This document shows, in pieces, positions 56,701-64,000 of a stretch of 64,000 nucleotides of DNA. The number at the start of each line of letters is the position of its first letter. Position 1 is the stretch's first letter. Both the position numbers and the translations under genes were made by a program. Origin of the DNA: Phymatolithon calcareum (Eukaryota > Rhodophyta > Florideophyceae > Hapalidiales); NCBI GenBank assembly GCA_977006965.1, contig OZ345378.1, positions 2,108,001-2,172,000 on the forward strand. Reading direction: 5' to 3'. The notes below the pieces were generated by a model. It saw only the letters and a list, made by a program, of their open reading frames with translations, was not told the origin of the DNA and did not search any database.

Positions 56701-59654
56701 GATGTCAATCGTGATTTCCACTCGTCAAAACGCCATGTTAAAACAAATGTACCTCGCGTGTTCATTAGTTTCCGTTTCTTACGAATACTTTTCGCTCCCT
56801 CTCGTGCGGTCGCATTTGTTTGGTCCGGCTTTTTTTCGGGATTGGAAGCCTCAGCTTCACGTGCATGCCTTGGACGTTTTCTCGATGATACGTTCGGTGC
56901 GTTATACTTTTTCTTCGAATATTGAGGTTGACAGTTTGTAACCTCATCAGCCGACTCTTCGTCCTCTGACTCAGTCGCCAAACATGCTCCTGCTTCTGAC
57001 TTTGCTGCAACAGAGCGGTCCGGCGAAAACTGCGCAAGAATACCTCTACACGTACTCTCCAACGCATGAGCCATTGGGACCCATGGCTCTTCCTCGTATA
57101 CTTCTGCAAGCGCGCCCCATAGGATACGAGCAGGCTCCCATAGAGGTTTGAAACGGATGCAAAACACTCCCACTGAGAAATGACAGAGTGCAGTTCGAAC
57201 TCGTGGAGAAATCCGCTCAGGAATGCGAGTCAACTTTGCCAGTTGCACCATAATTTCTCGGACGGTAGTAATACAGTCCAGTTGGTGTGGAACCGTCAAG
57301 ACGGACAAAATAGCACTGAATATTAACTCATCTGGACAAACAGTTGTTCGCGTTTCCGCAAGGCGACAACGAATGGCCATTGCGTCATGAGCTTGGGACG
57401 ATGGTTTTATGTCTTCCAATTCTCCATTTGCCTCATCCACTGATGCCATGGATATCGAAATTTGTCGTAGGAGCTTTGCGGACTCAATTCTTATCTGCGC
57501 AGTAGTAGAGCTCAGATTCGAAGATAAAAGCTCCAGAATTTCATCCACAGCAGCTTCCGATAGTCCCTCGAAGAGAGCCGAGGCGTCATGCTTTCCGATG
57601 TAAGCATTTATGGCACTTAACACGTTCCCGCAAACAATGCCGCTTCTCAAGTTCTGCAGAAGGCTTCGAACAATACCATGCAGTTTTTCCTCAATGTCCC
57701 CAGATGGTAGTTTGAACGTAAACAGTTCGTAACGCAGAACAGACGATGCGACTATTGCTAATAACTCTTGCCGCATTGGAATCGCTGCCAAACGCGCAAG
57801 GTGTGGCGCAGCTGCCCGTACTTCCACAACTCGTGTGTATTGCAGAAGCATTTGTATCAGCGCAGGAAACTGTACATTCGAACCCGTCGTGAGAAAATTT
57901 GAAAAATTGTTCTTCTTCTTCTCCAACAGTGAAATAACGGTATCCAATCCAAGCACGACTTCCTTGTCAAGGTCAGGGGCATCGAATGCTACTGTTTCGG
58001 TTTCCGTACTTTCGATAAATTTAACCGCCGAAAAAAGGGCCACAAAGTACGGAGAAGAAAGGCTCTTCGACTGCGCCCAGGAATTCGTCCTCAGCTCGTT
58101 CCGTACCGCGTCTGCCATTGTACCGTTGCGCTTCGATAAAGCATTGGAGAGCACAGCAACTATGGGTACAAGCTCATCCGTTTCAACAGCCTTCTTGTTT
58201 GCATTGTCCACCAGACCACACAATGTTTGCAGCATTGCCATGGCGGACTCTAGAGAAATTTCGTCCACCATTGATGAAAGCAGCTTGGTCATTGCAACTG
58301 TTACTCTGTGCGAGCGCTGCGCTGGAGTTCTTTCCAAAATCGCTATAAAACATTCGAAAGCTTCGTGACATGTGCGCTGGTCCTGTGGAAATGTTAAAAT
58401 GCATTGAATCATTAAGTTGGCAATGCGCTGGACGTACGCGTCATGAAGCACAGTCATGGAAGAGGAGACAGTGCCATTCACACAGTTCCGCAGGAGAAAC
58501 ATAGAATCTGCGACAACCTCTGCATTATTGTCTTCTATGCCTTGCTCGCCACGCCCAACAATTAACGCCACGATATCTGAGGCTCTACTTGGCTTCTGCT
58601 TCACGTGACCACATACACGCGCAACTGCATGTACAAGAATTGCGTACCGGAATCTCGCGATACCAGCACCTTCTCTCTTTTGGTGTGCGGAATCGAAAGC
58701 TGGTTTCACAGGCGTAGCAGTCGCATGCAATCGCCTTGAACGCCGAGGAGTTGCAATGGTGATAGGTTTAGCTGCAGATGCACACGTTGCAGAATATTGC
58801 AGAGCTGTATCCAACACCTGCAGCGCACGAGCATGCAAGCCGCCGGAAGGTAAACGCATTGCCTCGAAGATAGCCGCCCCCGCACCATGAACGATGGGAG
58901 TTTGCTCAATTCCTTTGCCTTGTGGTATATGCACTCCATCCGCGCAGCCCATCACAGCCTTCACAAGCGCGTCGAGCGCATCTGCTTGTCGCGTTTTTCG
59001 AATAATGTACCCCAGACATGACTCTGCAGTCATTTCTCGTACACGGTAATGCTCATGACCGAGTAGCGGGGAAATCTGAACCAAAGTGACAACGGGATTG
59101 GCAACGAGCGGTAAAACCAAAACCTTTGTAATCCCCGCCAGAGCAGAGAAGATAGGAAGTACAACAACCTCAGGGTCCCAAAAAAGCGCAGTAGAACTTT
59201 CTCCAGAAAAGACATCTGCAAAAGCCGCGACAACTGTCGGAAAAAAGGGAAGAAAGTACGAGACGCCAAGGTCGCGCGCAAGCGCGGCAATGCACAAGGC
59301 AATAGGTTCCACGGCCAAATGCTGCTCGCGAGCTGCAGAACGGATTGCTTCGCAAGCATGATTCACGAGCCAGGAGCGTCCGCGCAAAACCAGAGCGAGC
59401 GACAGCGTTCGTGGACGAATATCATTCGCAAATCTCGTGAAATGATCGCTGAGATTGCGCTCCGCGAGGTCAGACAACGCGGATTTTAGATGCGACGTCT
59501 CTGCATCGACTTCAGTGTCAGCTGTTGGCACGCTCTGGAGGGCCACAGGATGCGCATCGGCTTGTCCAAGGCGTGTGTGCAGACCAGTGAAACGGAAGCG
59601 TTTGCCACCGGCGAGGCCGGCGTCTGCGGCTAGCGCCTTCGCCGGACCACTCAT
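50736..59654 (-). CDS. UTP20: UTP20, U3 snoRNP / small-subunit processome HEAT-repeat protein
   Basis: Giant intronless gene, 2972 aa (human about 2785, yeast 2493). UTP20 is a HEAT-repeat scaffold of the nucleolar small-subunit processome, needed for 18S rRNA maturation. The N-terminal signature VEPIALCIAALARDLGVSYF (about 118-137) and the later HYRVREMTAESCLGYIIRK correspond to the UTP20 opening repeats. A basic, Lys/Arg-rich insert lies around residues 905-965 (KKYNAPNVSSRKRPRHAR), probably a nucleolar signal. Right after it, GTFVLTWRFDEWKSRL opens the DRIM/UTP20-specific region. Amphipathic helix pairs continue almost to the end. The C-terminus is a basic coiled stretch (VEKKRVAAIQTAIDPERAAK, then RRRQKAASRAERRR), the usual UTP20 tail. 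RRP12 or another HEAT protein is less likely on length and end motifs. There are no internal stops over 8.9 kb. Confidence 0.88.
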   Translation of the reverse strand: MSGPAKALAADAGLAGGKRFRFTGLHTRLGQADAHPVALQSVPTADTEVDAETSHLKSALSDLAERNLSDHFTRFANDIRPRTLSLALVLRGRSWLVNHACEAIRSAAREQHLAVEPIALCIAALARDLGVSYFLPFFPTVVAAFADVFSGESSTALFWDPEVVVLPIFSALAGITKVLVLPLVANPVVTLVQISPLLGHEHYRVREMTAESCLGYIIRKTRQADALDALVKAVMGCADGVHIPQGKGIEQTPIVHGAGAAIFEAMRLPSGGLHARALQVLDTALQYSATCASAAKPITIATPRRSRRLHATATPVKPAFDSAHQKREGAGIARFRYAILVHAVARVCGHVKQKPSRASDIVALIVGRGEQGIEDNNAEVVADSMFLLRNCVNGTVSSSMTVLHDAYVQRIANLMIQCILTFPQDQRTCHEAFECFIAILERTPAQRSHRVTVAMTKLLSSMVDEISLESAMAMLQTLCGLVDNANKKAVETDELVPIVAVLSNALSKRNGTMADAVRNELRTNSWAQSKSLSSPYFVALFSAVKFIESTETETVAFDAPDLDKEVVLGLDTVISLLEKKKNNFSNFLTTGSNVQFPALIQMLLQYTRVVEVRAAAPHLARLAAIPMRQELLAIVASSVLRYELFTFKLPSGDIEEKLHGIVRSLLQNLRSGIVCGNVLSAINAYIGKHDASALFEGLSEAAVDEILELLSSNLSSTTAQIRIESAKLLRQISISMASVDEANGELEDIKPSSQAHDAMAIRCRLAETRTTVCPDELIFSAILSVLTVPHQLDCITTVREIMVQLAKLTRIPERISPRVRTALCHFSVGVFCIRFKPLWEPARILWGALAEVYEEEPWVPMAHALESTCRGILAQFSPDRSVAAKSEAGACLATESEDEESADEVTNCQPQYSKKKYNAPNVSSRKRPRHAREAEASNPEKKPDQTNATAREGAKSIRKKRKLMNTRGTFVLTWRFDEWKSRLTSEMASTLQTCQIVFGIDALKVDDRNAAVEALTRHIEYIRVLSQYPKTTLHMRSFIVDKLYLTLEPSCLSRKTADVLIKQYGTLMEKMGGLKICENDKERCQRLRARLLRDLCRPSSAAQAEVLRCLCASRSPELKPYKESLLRIVADDTFREELSLVTDTLSAKNFTEKQSRLELSDSMIDVLVRLCYSKMRGKRQRSISRRSAAISFVVTSLPWKTAVPKLAGLALGSMASFVDDFCSAFDLEAEDFKVDLFGKLTRFPPENVCRGVLKSLDSMVQQLRGSIPVSTWRQIAVALFVVLSASTRLRQGQDIRSDALRLLATMLEQENELTSFVCMPVLQTMLEFQFDVSGAENLTTAPAFLKLLAACFRSLAEDDIRLIVTKHTWACDWALRILRSESCSPQTVELVIDIAFGVIALKKKSSACSSSLKPLGQGESLIDVLSDSLRTRLDYLQEASDSNWHRQKSSRDSVELVMKVLSEMGACVQLKTELMHSLADSLLCIITESKLYGGPLVSCISAFGSLVKRITSAALEEGTMADDNIELKFVPRIVPLFSSSSLAKQLDAKEGLCKALCEFGNNGLRMMSYLVQDSIAMNTSQIGEADLDTRVQAYTSLIKILKRAVGHDPSSDKAPSGISIFKSDVASSKSFLASGMGSAELPASASCTPSVILLIAHAAISSIRGEDVSVRGTASFSLHLLAEWICSSSSTLIENAAGSLLVREVTSACSAAARREFSRVLGKIVRNRSATAQNDQSLQSSELLWSLRHFADPDNIETDFFENVVHLQVHRRSRAMRRLAKKLVEMNENGTSTICVQEGIRQFLFPLTLRLALETGPESSAVSASSRRSKESKEGYLREVVSAAISLNHVATNLLPWQDYRKEIVSIIRRIPREHDDSRAEVLYSLLVGFATAFPGAPDGQKEEDGTRTAQERFLRTHILPKMILFISSGAVEGEVHVTLNNSKAEKTTGDRSLNSIIFRAPVAVAAAKLISQLDDEELNNRLPALVAPLANALRSRMFAVRAAAKKALVDVVLLLDPKFFSYTVDQVLSALVRGYRKDSVVHVVHALLSGIRDHCSHEVDGVKNIFPIDPAVKRLCDALAEELEDGLHASQTDYVNPNATGSRLREATHRAIRVTEAAEILSELIDFPQNAEFVLKPFVDRLIGATSAKLSSRLTDALQKLILGFSRNQSITGGEGLKLSFGLVSSNMPSPNLFADEQEDGGSTAALRAQLQSMMESRTFSNAPNSHVVAELGWQLLNNLLSKGIVNAVGNSESSRHAQAMLEPFVPELILSMRSRYDSLTRISLKCAQRLLRLPISSRREVADVLAATTVEVLCRNLGVSINPGAPLAPMSGSQEDGLFNTCLRAAAVLIQEVGHHEKRGVKKERVQALLKIARNVLDQNSVEARSAALVFIRSTVSARVSLPDVYDTVEHVSKLVVRAQSASLRSACKNIAVQFLISYPLGNKRIKQHLDFFVRNLSYEHPHGRIASIGVIVAIIEKLPEKNLEDECEYFFVSLISVVARDGDQLCRKAAAEALRTLFATIGNGRSFSALLSMSQALVATGGKTNGNGEQLDKADADILRSGAVALSSAAQCEKLSKGQVQSSLEVVVSVLSAKTSLPWETVYALLCCMEHLFSAQSGERSMEEACELEVALKPFWESIGHYLLASHEWIRHAAARLLGRHLSAVGGRDAALANTNKELYSILWARNGILRDILKTLCLQFEAKQLSDALAKQSLKNLLCVANMVWKCPSAGNIAEEKMKLNANEKDDTVSIEESKVGVEDSNRPLTWLIARVSGLCSRVGKEDSALLRRACGIRFLLVANKWWGVEMVKPRLQYFVAPIVQILETKSNASKAEAHVNGTVSRKEDNGDEPSQEVDADQSGTGIDMDGLRVLALSLQEALVTSIGADEYFNVYQTFVAKRKAAKVEKKRVAAIQTAIDPERAAKRRRQKAASRAERRRNDPKNVRYGTRVAKASFQVFEKNSNSLREEE

Positions 59655-60504
59655 GACGTAGCAGTGGTGCGAGTTAATGCCGAATTCTGTCCTCGGGCAG
59701 ACGCCTTCCTTAGCATTACTGATACAATGGGGTGAGTAGATAAGAGCTTGGACAGAGCAACGATAAATTGATCCGACTCTTAAGCTTAACCGTGATCGAC
59801 GTCGTCTGAAGGATTCAGACTGTAATTTCTGGTGAGTAAACTCACTGTAATGGAATCAGAATAAAACGCAATATCATATTGGGTTGTATTCCGATTCCAT
59901 TACAGTGAGTTTACTCACCAGAAATTACAGTCTGATTCCAGGCCATTGTGAAATATGATAGACGGAGGAAAAGCTTGCCGGTTTATGTCTTGCCTCGTAT
60001 TCCATCCGTGAACTTCTACGCGCTCCGTAACGAGTGCACTCTATGTCGTAAAAAGCCTTCGAGTCTATTCCTTCACAGGAAGAATAGATACGCAACGTCA
60101 TATTTTATGAGTACTCTTCCCGCGTACTGTACATTCAAAACAACTGGGCAGTAACGTGCAATCGACAAATATTTAGAAGACACTCTTTATCAAAAATTTC
60201 AGACTCACTTGAGCTTGCTTGTTGCGTCCATCAAAAGAGGGAACAAATATGGAAGGGCGCAACGTAATGATGAAAAAGATGCACATGTGATGGGTGCAGA
60301 AAGTCTATAATCGGTAGGAGACAAATGGAATATATTTAGGATACAAATTCAAAAGGATAAAGGTAAGATGGCAACTCCAACAGCACGGCTACAAAGAAGT
60401 AAAATCGCTTTTTCATTGACGCGGAGAACGCGCGACTATGGATAACATATATGCACAACATAAACAAGCCAGCTGGTCAACTATCAGCATTGTCGTAGAA
60501 CTGG
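59655..60504. other. Intergenic upstream of UTP20 with large palindrome
   Basis: Dominated by the 129-bp palindrome (59811-59939), whose near edge is 157 bp from the UTP20 start. The remainder lies past the 3' end of the AGC kinase; no gene was seen. Confidence 0.5.
59811..59939. repeat. 129-bp near-perfect palindrome (foldback)
   Basis: Two 64-nt arms around a single C at 59875. From 59818 to 59857 the left arm pairs without mismatch to 59893-59932 (40 bp; GACTGTAATTTCTGGTGAGT begins it). The outer 7 nt match with one difference. The inner part (cagaataaaacgcaatat against its partner) has only about three differences. There is no coding potential. It could be a foldback element or a transcribed hairpin. 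Confidence 0.95.
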
Positions 60505-62064
60505 TCAGCGCTTTTGCACACTTGCTGGTGGTGCTGGTTTTGCCATGTAAGAGTAGCCGGCAATATTCGATTGCTTTTTCTTCGTGGCCACGAACATTGC
60601 AAATACATCAGGTCTCTTCCGTCCCTCACCTGACGTGTCTTCGTCATCGTCCAGCAGCATATCAGCATCTTGCCCAATGAGGTCTTTACCACTCATGTTA
60701 TGTGAGCCCGACGGTTTCCCCTCAAGACCAGCGACAGGATTTCTTGTTGCACCAATATTATCGGGGTGATCCTCACGTGCCAGCAAAGCATCCCAGTCCA
60801 TTTGTTTGAAGAACTCGTGACTCTTAATCTCTGTTATACCGGTGGGCCCTTGCCCTAGACGGGTTTTCGGGTTTCGATCGAGAAGTCCCTTGATTAAATC
60901 GGTTACTTCCGGAGAGAGATGCCGTGGGAAACGAAGCTCAGCATTTTCAATGCGGTTATAGACTTCATCTCTATTCTTCGAAAAGAAGGGAGTCCGTCCG
61001 CACAAAATTTCATACAGTAGAATTCCGAATGCCCACACGTCAACACTTTGGCCGTATTCTCGGCCACTCAACATTTCAGGGGCGACGTATTCGCGAGTTC
61101 CGCAGAACGTCTTCGTCATATTCACCGTTCCTTGTGCACCAAAACTTAAGCTGCTGCCAGAGGGCCCGCCCTTCTGATTGCGACGTTTCCCAAGCAACTT
61201 GGAAAGGCCAAAATCAGCAATACGCACGTGACCGTCCATGTCCAAAAGAACGTTCTCCAACTTGAGGTCTCGGTACACCACCCCAAGACTGTGGATATGT
61301 TCCAGGGCAAGTAGGATTTCACCGGCTATTCGACGGCCCTCGGGCTCGATGAATGGCTTGGCTCGCTTTCGGAGATGGTCAAACAAGTCGCCACCATCAC
61401 AATACTCGGTGACTATATAAAGTCGGCGACTGGTCTGGAATGCATACCGGAGATTCAAAATAAAGGGATGGTCGCACGCCATTTCAAGAACAAGTCTCTC
61501 ATCAAGCGCGTGACGGTATGCATCGTCGTTTTCGTACACCGCGCTTTTCTCGATAACCTTGAGTGCAAGATGTTCGCCACTGTGACGATCACGAACAAGA
61601 TACACACGACCGCTCGCTCCTTTGCCAACCTGAGATAAAATCTCAAAGTCGCTCAGCCCAACTGCGCGCTGCATGGCAGCACGAACAAGCGAGGTATGCC
61701 ATTTTTTTGTCTCCACTGAGTCTTTCAGCTTGAGCTCTATAGCAAGCTCTGCCAACCTCTTGATGCGAATGCGGTTCTTCTTCGGTTCGCTTCTCATTCG
61801 CGCATCCTTCAACGTCACGAGAATGATGTTTTCAGGTGCGGTTCGCTTGGCTAATTGTTCCGCGTTCGCACGCGAGCTCTGCTCACCAACGACGTGTAAC
61901 AAAAGCGTATTCCCTCGCAACTCTGCCCAGCATCGCTTATAGGCACGCCAAAACAGCTGTCCCGCTGGACGCGCGTACACCCAAGCGCTTTTCGTGGAAT
62001 GAATTCGACGGACAAGCGAAAGGGCTTCTTCGTGGCTCCCTCGTGCAACCTTCGCGCCGCTCAT
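60505..62064 (-). CDS. AGC-family protein kinase with N-terminal PH-like domain
   Basis: Serine/threonine kinase of 519 aa from ATG 62064. Residues ~26-132 look like a pleckstrin-homology fold: SAWVYARPAG..FWRAYKRCW, LRGNTLLLHVV, basic KKNRIRIKR, and a final helix with KKWHTSLVRAA carrying the conserved Trp. This arrangement is Akt-like. The kinase domain is at 140-420: GKGASGRV (148-155), Lys169 in LALKVI, VTEYCDGGDLFDHL, VVYRDLKLENVLL (YRD 264-266, AGC form), DFGLSKL (284-290). An extra ~25-residue Gly/Ser loop (291-316) precedes the activation segment TKTFCGTREYVAPEM, with the PDK1-site Thr319. AGC tail: a late acidic stretch, then NIAGYSYMAKP, resembling the hydrophobic motif FxGFSY with Ile/Tyr replacements. 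Membrane recruitment through the PH-like part is inference. Confidence 0.88.
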   Translation of the reverse strand: MSGAKVARGSHEEALSLVRRIHSTKSAWVYARPAGQLFWRAYKRCWAELRGNTLLLHVVGEQSSRANAEQLAKRTAPENIILVTLKDARMRSEPKKNRIRIKRLAELAIELKLKDSVETKKWHTSLVRAAMQRAVGLSDFEILSQVGKGASGRVYLVRDRHSGEHLALKVIEKSAVYENDDAYRHALDERLVLEMACDHPFILNLRYAFQTSRRLYIVTEYCDGGDLFDHLRKRAKPFIEPEGRRIAGEILLALEHIHSLGVVYRDLKLENVLLDMDGHVRIADFGLSKLLGKRRNQKGGPSGSSLSFGAQGTVNMTKTFCGTREYVAPEMLSGREYGQSVDVWAFGILLYEILCGRTPFFSKNRDEVYNRIENAELRFPRHLSPEVTDLIKGLLDRNPKTRLGQGPTGITEIKSHEFFKQMDWDALLAREDHPDNIGATRNPVAGLEGKPSGSHNMSGKDLIGQDADMLLDDDEDTSGEGRKRPDVFAMFVATKKKQSNIAGYSYMAKPAPPASVQKR

Positions 62065-64000
62065 GGCGACACAGGAATGAACGAGAGACGTATGGGAACG
62101 GTGAGGGCGCGAATAACCTCCCGCCGAAACCCGGTTCTTGGAACGTGCTCCAGCGCTTCACCAAGGAGAGTCGCTGAGCGTCGGCTAAGACGGGCCACAA
62201 TGAAGTGAGGCACACTGGCGCAATAGTGCAGTTCCCTTTTACGCCACGTGGAGCTTTCCGCACACGCTGTACTGCCGAACAATTATGGCAATCTATATGC
62301 GCCGTGAGTACACGTGTAAGTGCAATGAGCTCTATTTTTATAAAATTCAACCTTACACCCCCGTTTTCAGAGTGGACAGGAGATGTGTGCTGCAAAAATT
62401 ACAGCTGGCTAACAGCACAGTACGCATTGGCACCTGAGGCCCGCATAATGGGCCAATAGGAGACAGGATGCGGAAAACTGGGCATAATTGCGAAATATGC
62501 AACACAGAGCAGTGTGCACTCAAATAGTGCACTTTCTGGAACGGCTCCGTATGATTTCCTCTATCCCTGCTGTAATTTGCCAATTCACTCGTAGTTGGCA
62601 AAAAATTTTGATGATGCTTAGTTTTCTAGAAAATAGATCGGAAACTGACCTATCAATGGCCGTAGGAAGTCCACGTTTCGCAAAAAAAACATTGTTGTTT
62701 TATCATAACAAACGAACTGTACGGTGTCCTCGTACGTACAGCCACTGATGGCCCACGGGATTGTACAGTAATACACTCTTTGCGTGTCGAAACAACGGTT
62801 GCGAAGCTGTATCATACGAATTATGGGTAGAATGTACATCTTTGTCCAGCAAGCAGTTGGAAACAAGGAACGTTGAAGTGGAACCACTGGTCCAGTAACG
62901 TCTACAGTACAGCGGTAATGGTATGGAACCCATCAATACGCTTCTTCTTTCTCTTAAGATCACATTCCCTCCACCAAGTAGGCTTTGCGAGCACGCACCG
63001 AACGAAGGTAATGCTATATTTGAAGAAACAAGGGCCTCACTTCGTTCAAGCTGTTTGAATGAATTCGTTCCGTACGAAAGCGTTAAATGCATTCTGCTCT
63101 CAAAAATAGCACACAGAAAGACAACTATTGTACGGAGATCACATAGAAAACCACAAAACCAGAATACGATGCGGTACGAACCTTGAATTCCCAAAACGTA
63201 GTGCACATAGAACAGATGTGATGGAAGTCATGACATACCAGGATAACGTCGGTATGGAACAGAGCTTAGTACTCGATTTCAAGCAATTCGAGCAGATGAG
63301 TTGCTAACGCATCCAGTAGTTATTGTATACCAGGGTATGTCCCCTTTTCGAAGGGTGGGAGAATCATCTCAGGCAAAAGAGGCGTCCTTTTTTTCGAAAA
63401 CCTACCGCATCTGTTAGATTTACCTAAGTGTTGTGTCCGAATCTGCCCAACCTGACATGCATCACCTCTGTCCCATTCTGTGGTAGAAATTATTGGGAGA
63501 TACAAAATTATGGAGGCAGGGAATGCTCTGAAGGAGGTATACCTCTGGAGAAACGTACTTTAATATGTCCAGAGCAGTGGTCATATCTGCTAGGATCAAC
63601 ATGATGTTGGTTCTGGAGATGAGCAGGTGTACAGTACACTGTTTTCAAGAATTTTTTTGCTCCTGGCCTTCCTGATGTACCTATTCTCCCGGTATCCTTC
63701 GTCGCTGTAATTGGCAACTGTTTTCGCCGTTCTACAACCCGAATCTTTCCCATCAGTCTCTCGCGTTACCCCTGATTTCTTGTCGCATCTTTTTTGTGCT
63801 CTATTTTGCATTGCTGAGCGGCGCTTCGCAGGCCTAAGTTCTCTTCATTGTATCACATCTTTTGCGAAATGGAGAGCTGTGTGAAGTGTGCCATCCTCAA
63901 CCATCCTGTCCTGTGTTGCAAGGCTGTGGCCAATGATCTGTATTACTACCGATTGCATGCTCCAGTCATTTGCCATTAAAAAAACCCTCTTTCTGCAATT
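62065..64000. other. Intergenic end of window, no supported gene
   Basis: Upstream region of the AGC kinase followed by sequence without a recognisable gene or repeat. Three TACAGTA words occur (about 62765, 62907, 63632). A gene starting beyond the window edge cannot be excluded. Confidence 0.4.

Noticed and set aside
62703-63206. 167-codon minus-strand frame
   Set aside because: Begins at GTG, contains no domain-like pattern and overlaps equally long frames.

Overview
This is nuclear DNA of an intron-poor eukaryote, most likely a red alga or a similarly compact alga. Most genes are uninterrupted; the few introns are 76-136 nt with GT..AG ends and CTAAC/CTGAC-like branch sites. The gene set is eukaryotic (Aurora kinase, CDK12/CDKC-type kinase, cyclin, UTP20, NF-YA, cap N7-methyltransferase, KIX protein). 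It also includes proteins expected in organelles (Iojap/RsfS, mitochondrial-type uS13, glutathione reductase with a presequence) and a kinase resembling plant CIPKs. The red algal assignment is inference; no rRNA or organelle marker is present to prove it.

Layout. 1-2 kb: RsfS/Iojap (+, two exons) converging on a MESD-like ER chaperone (-, KDDL tail). 3.2-12.9 kb: a repeat-rich block built from a ~4-kb tandem segmental duplication. Copy A carries an intact two-exon KIX-domain gene and copy B a frameshifted version. The block also holds LINE-like insertions with target-site duplications, an RNase H-coding LINE remnant at the junction, and a foldback element with 79-nt inverted ends. 14-20 kb: Aurora kinase, an inverted decayed glutathione reductase pseudogene, uS13 and the intact glutathione reductase. 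20-32 kb: gene-poor, with only a Yippee protein and a DUF218 protein among palindromes, a minisatellite and a truncated retroposon. 32-50.6 kb: cyclin facing a three-exon CDK, dCMP deaminase, CIPK-like kinase, a possible RanBD-like gene, cap methyltransferase, NF-YA, a possible tail-anchored protein and L-2-hydroxyglutarate dehydrogenase. 50.7-62 kb: a 2972-residue UTP20 and an AGC kinase, with a 129-bp near-perfect palindrome between them.

The genes do not form an operon. Recurrent themes are cell-cycle and signalling kinases, transcription and mRNA maturation (KIX protein, NF-YA, CDK12/CDKC, cap methyltransferase), ribosome biogenesis (UTP20, RsfS, uS13) and redox/metabolite repair (glutathione reductase, L2HGDH). 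The most unusual signals are the KIX protein with two ~100-residue acidic modules, the series of intergenic near-perfect hairpins, and a marked excess of the word TACAGTA/TACTGTA between genes. Many open frames start only at TTG or GTG; for those genes I chose the first ATG that fits the family.
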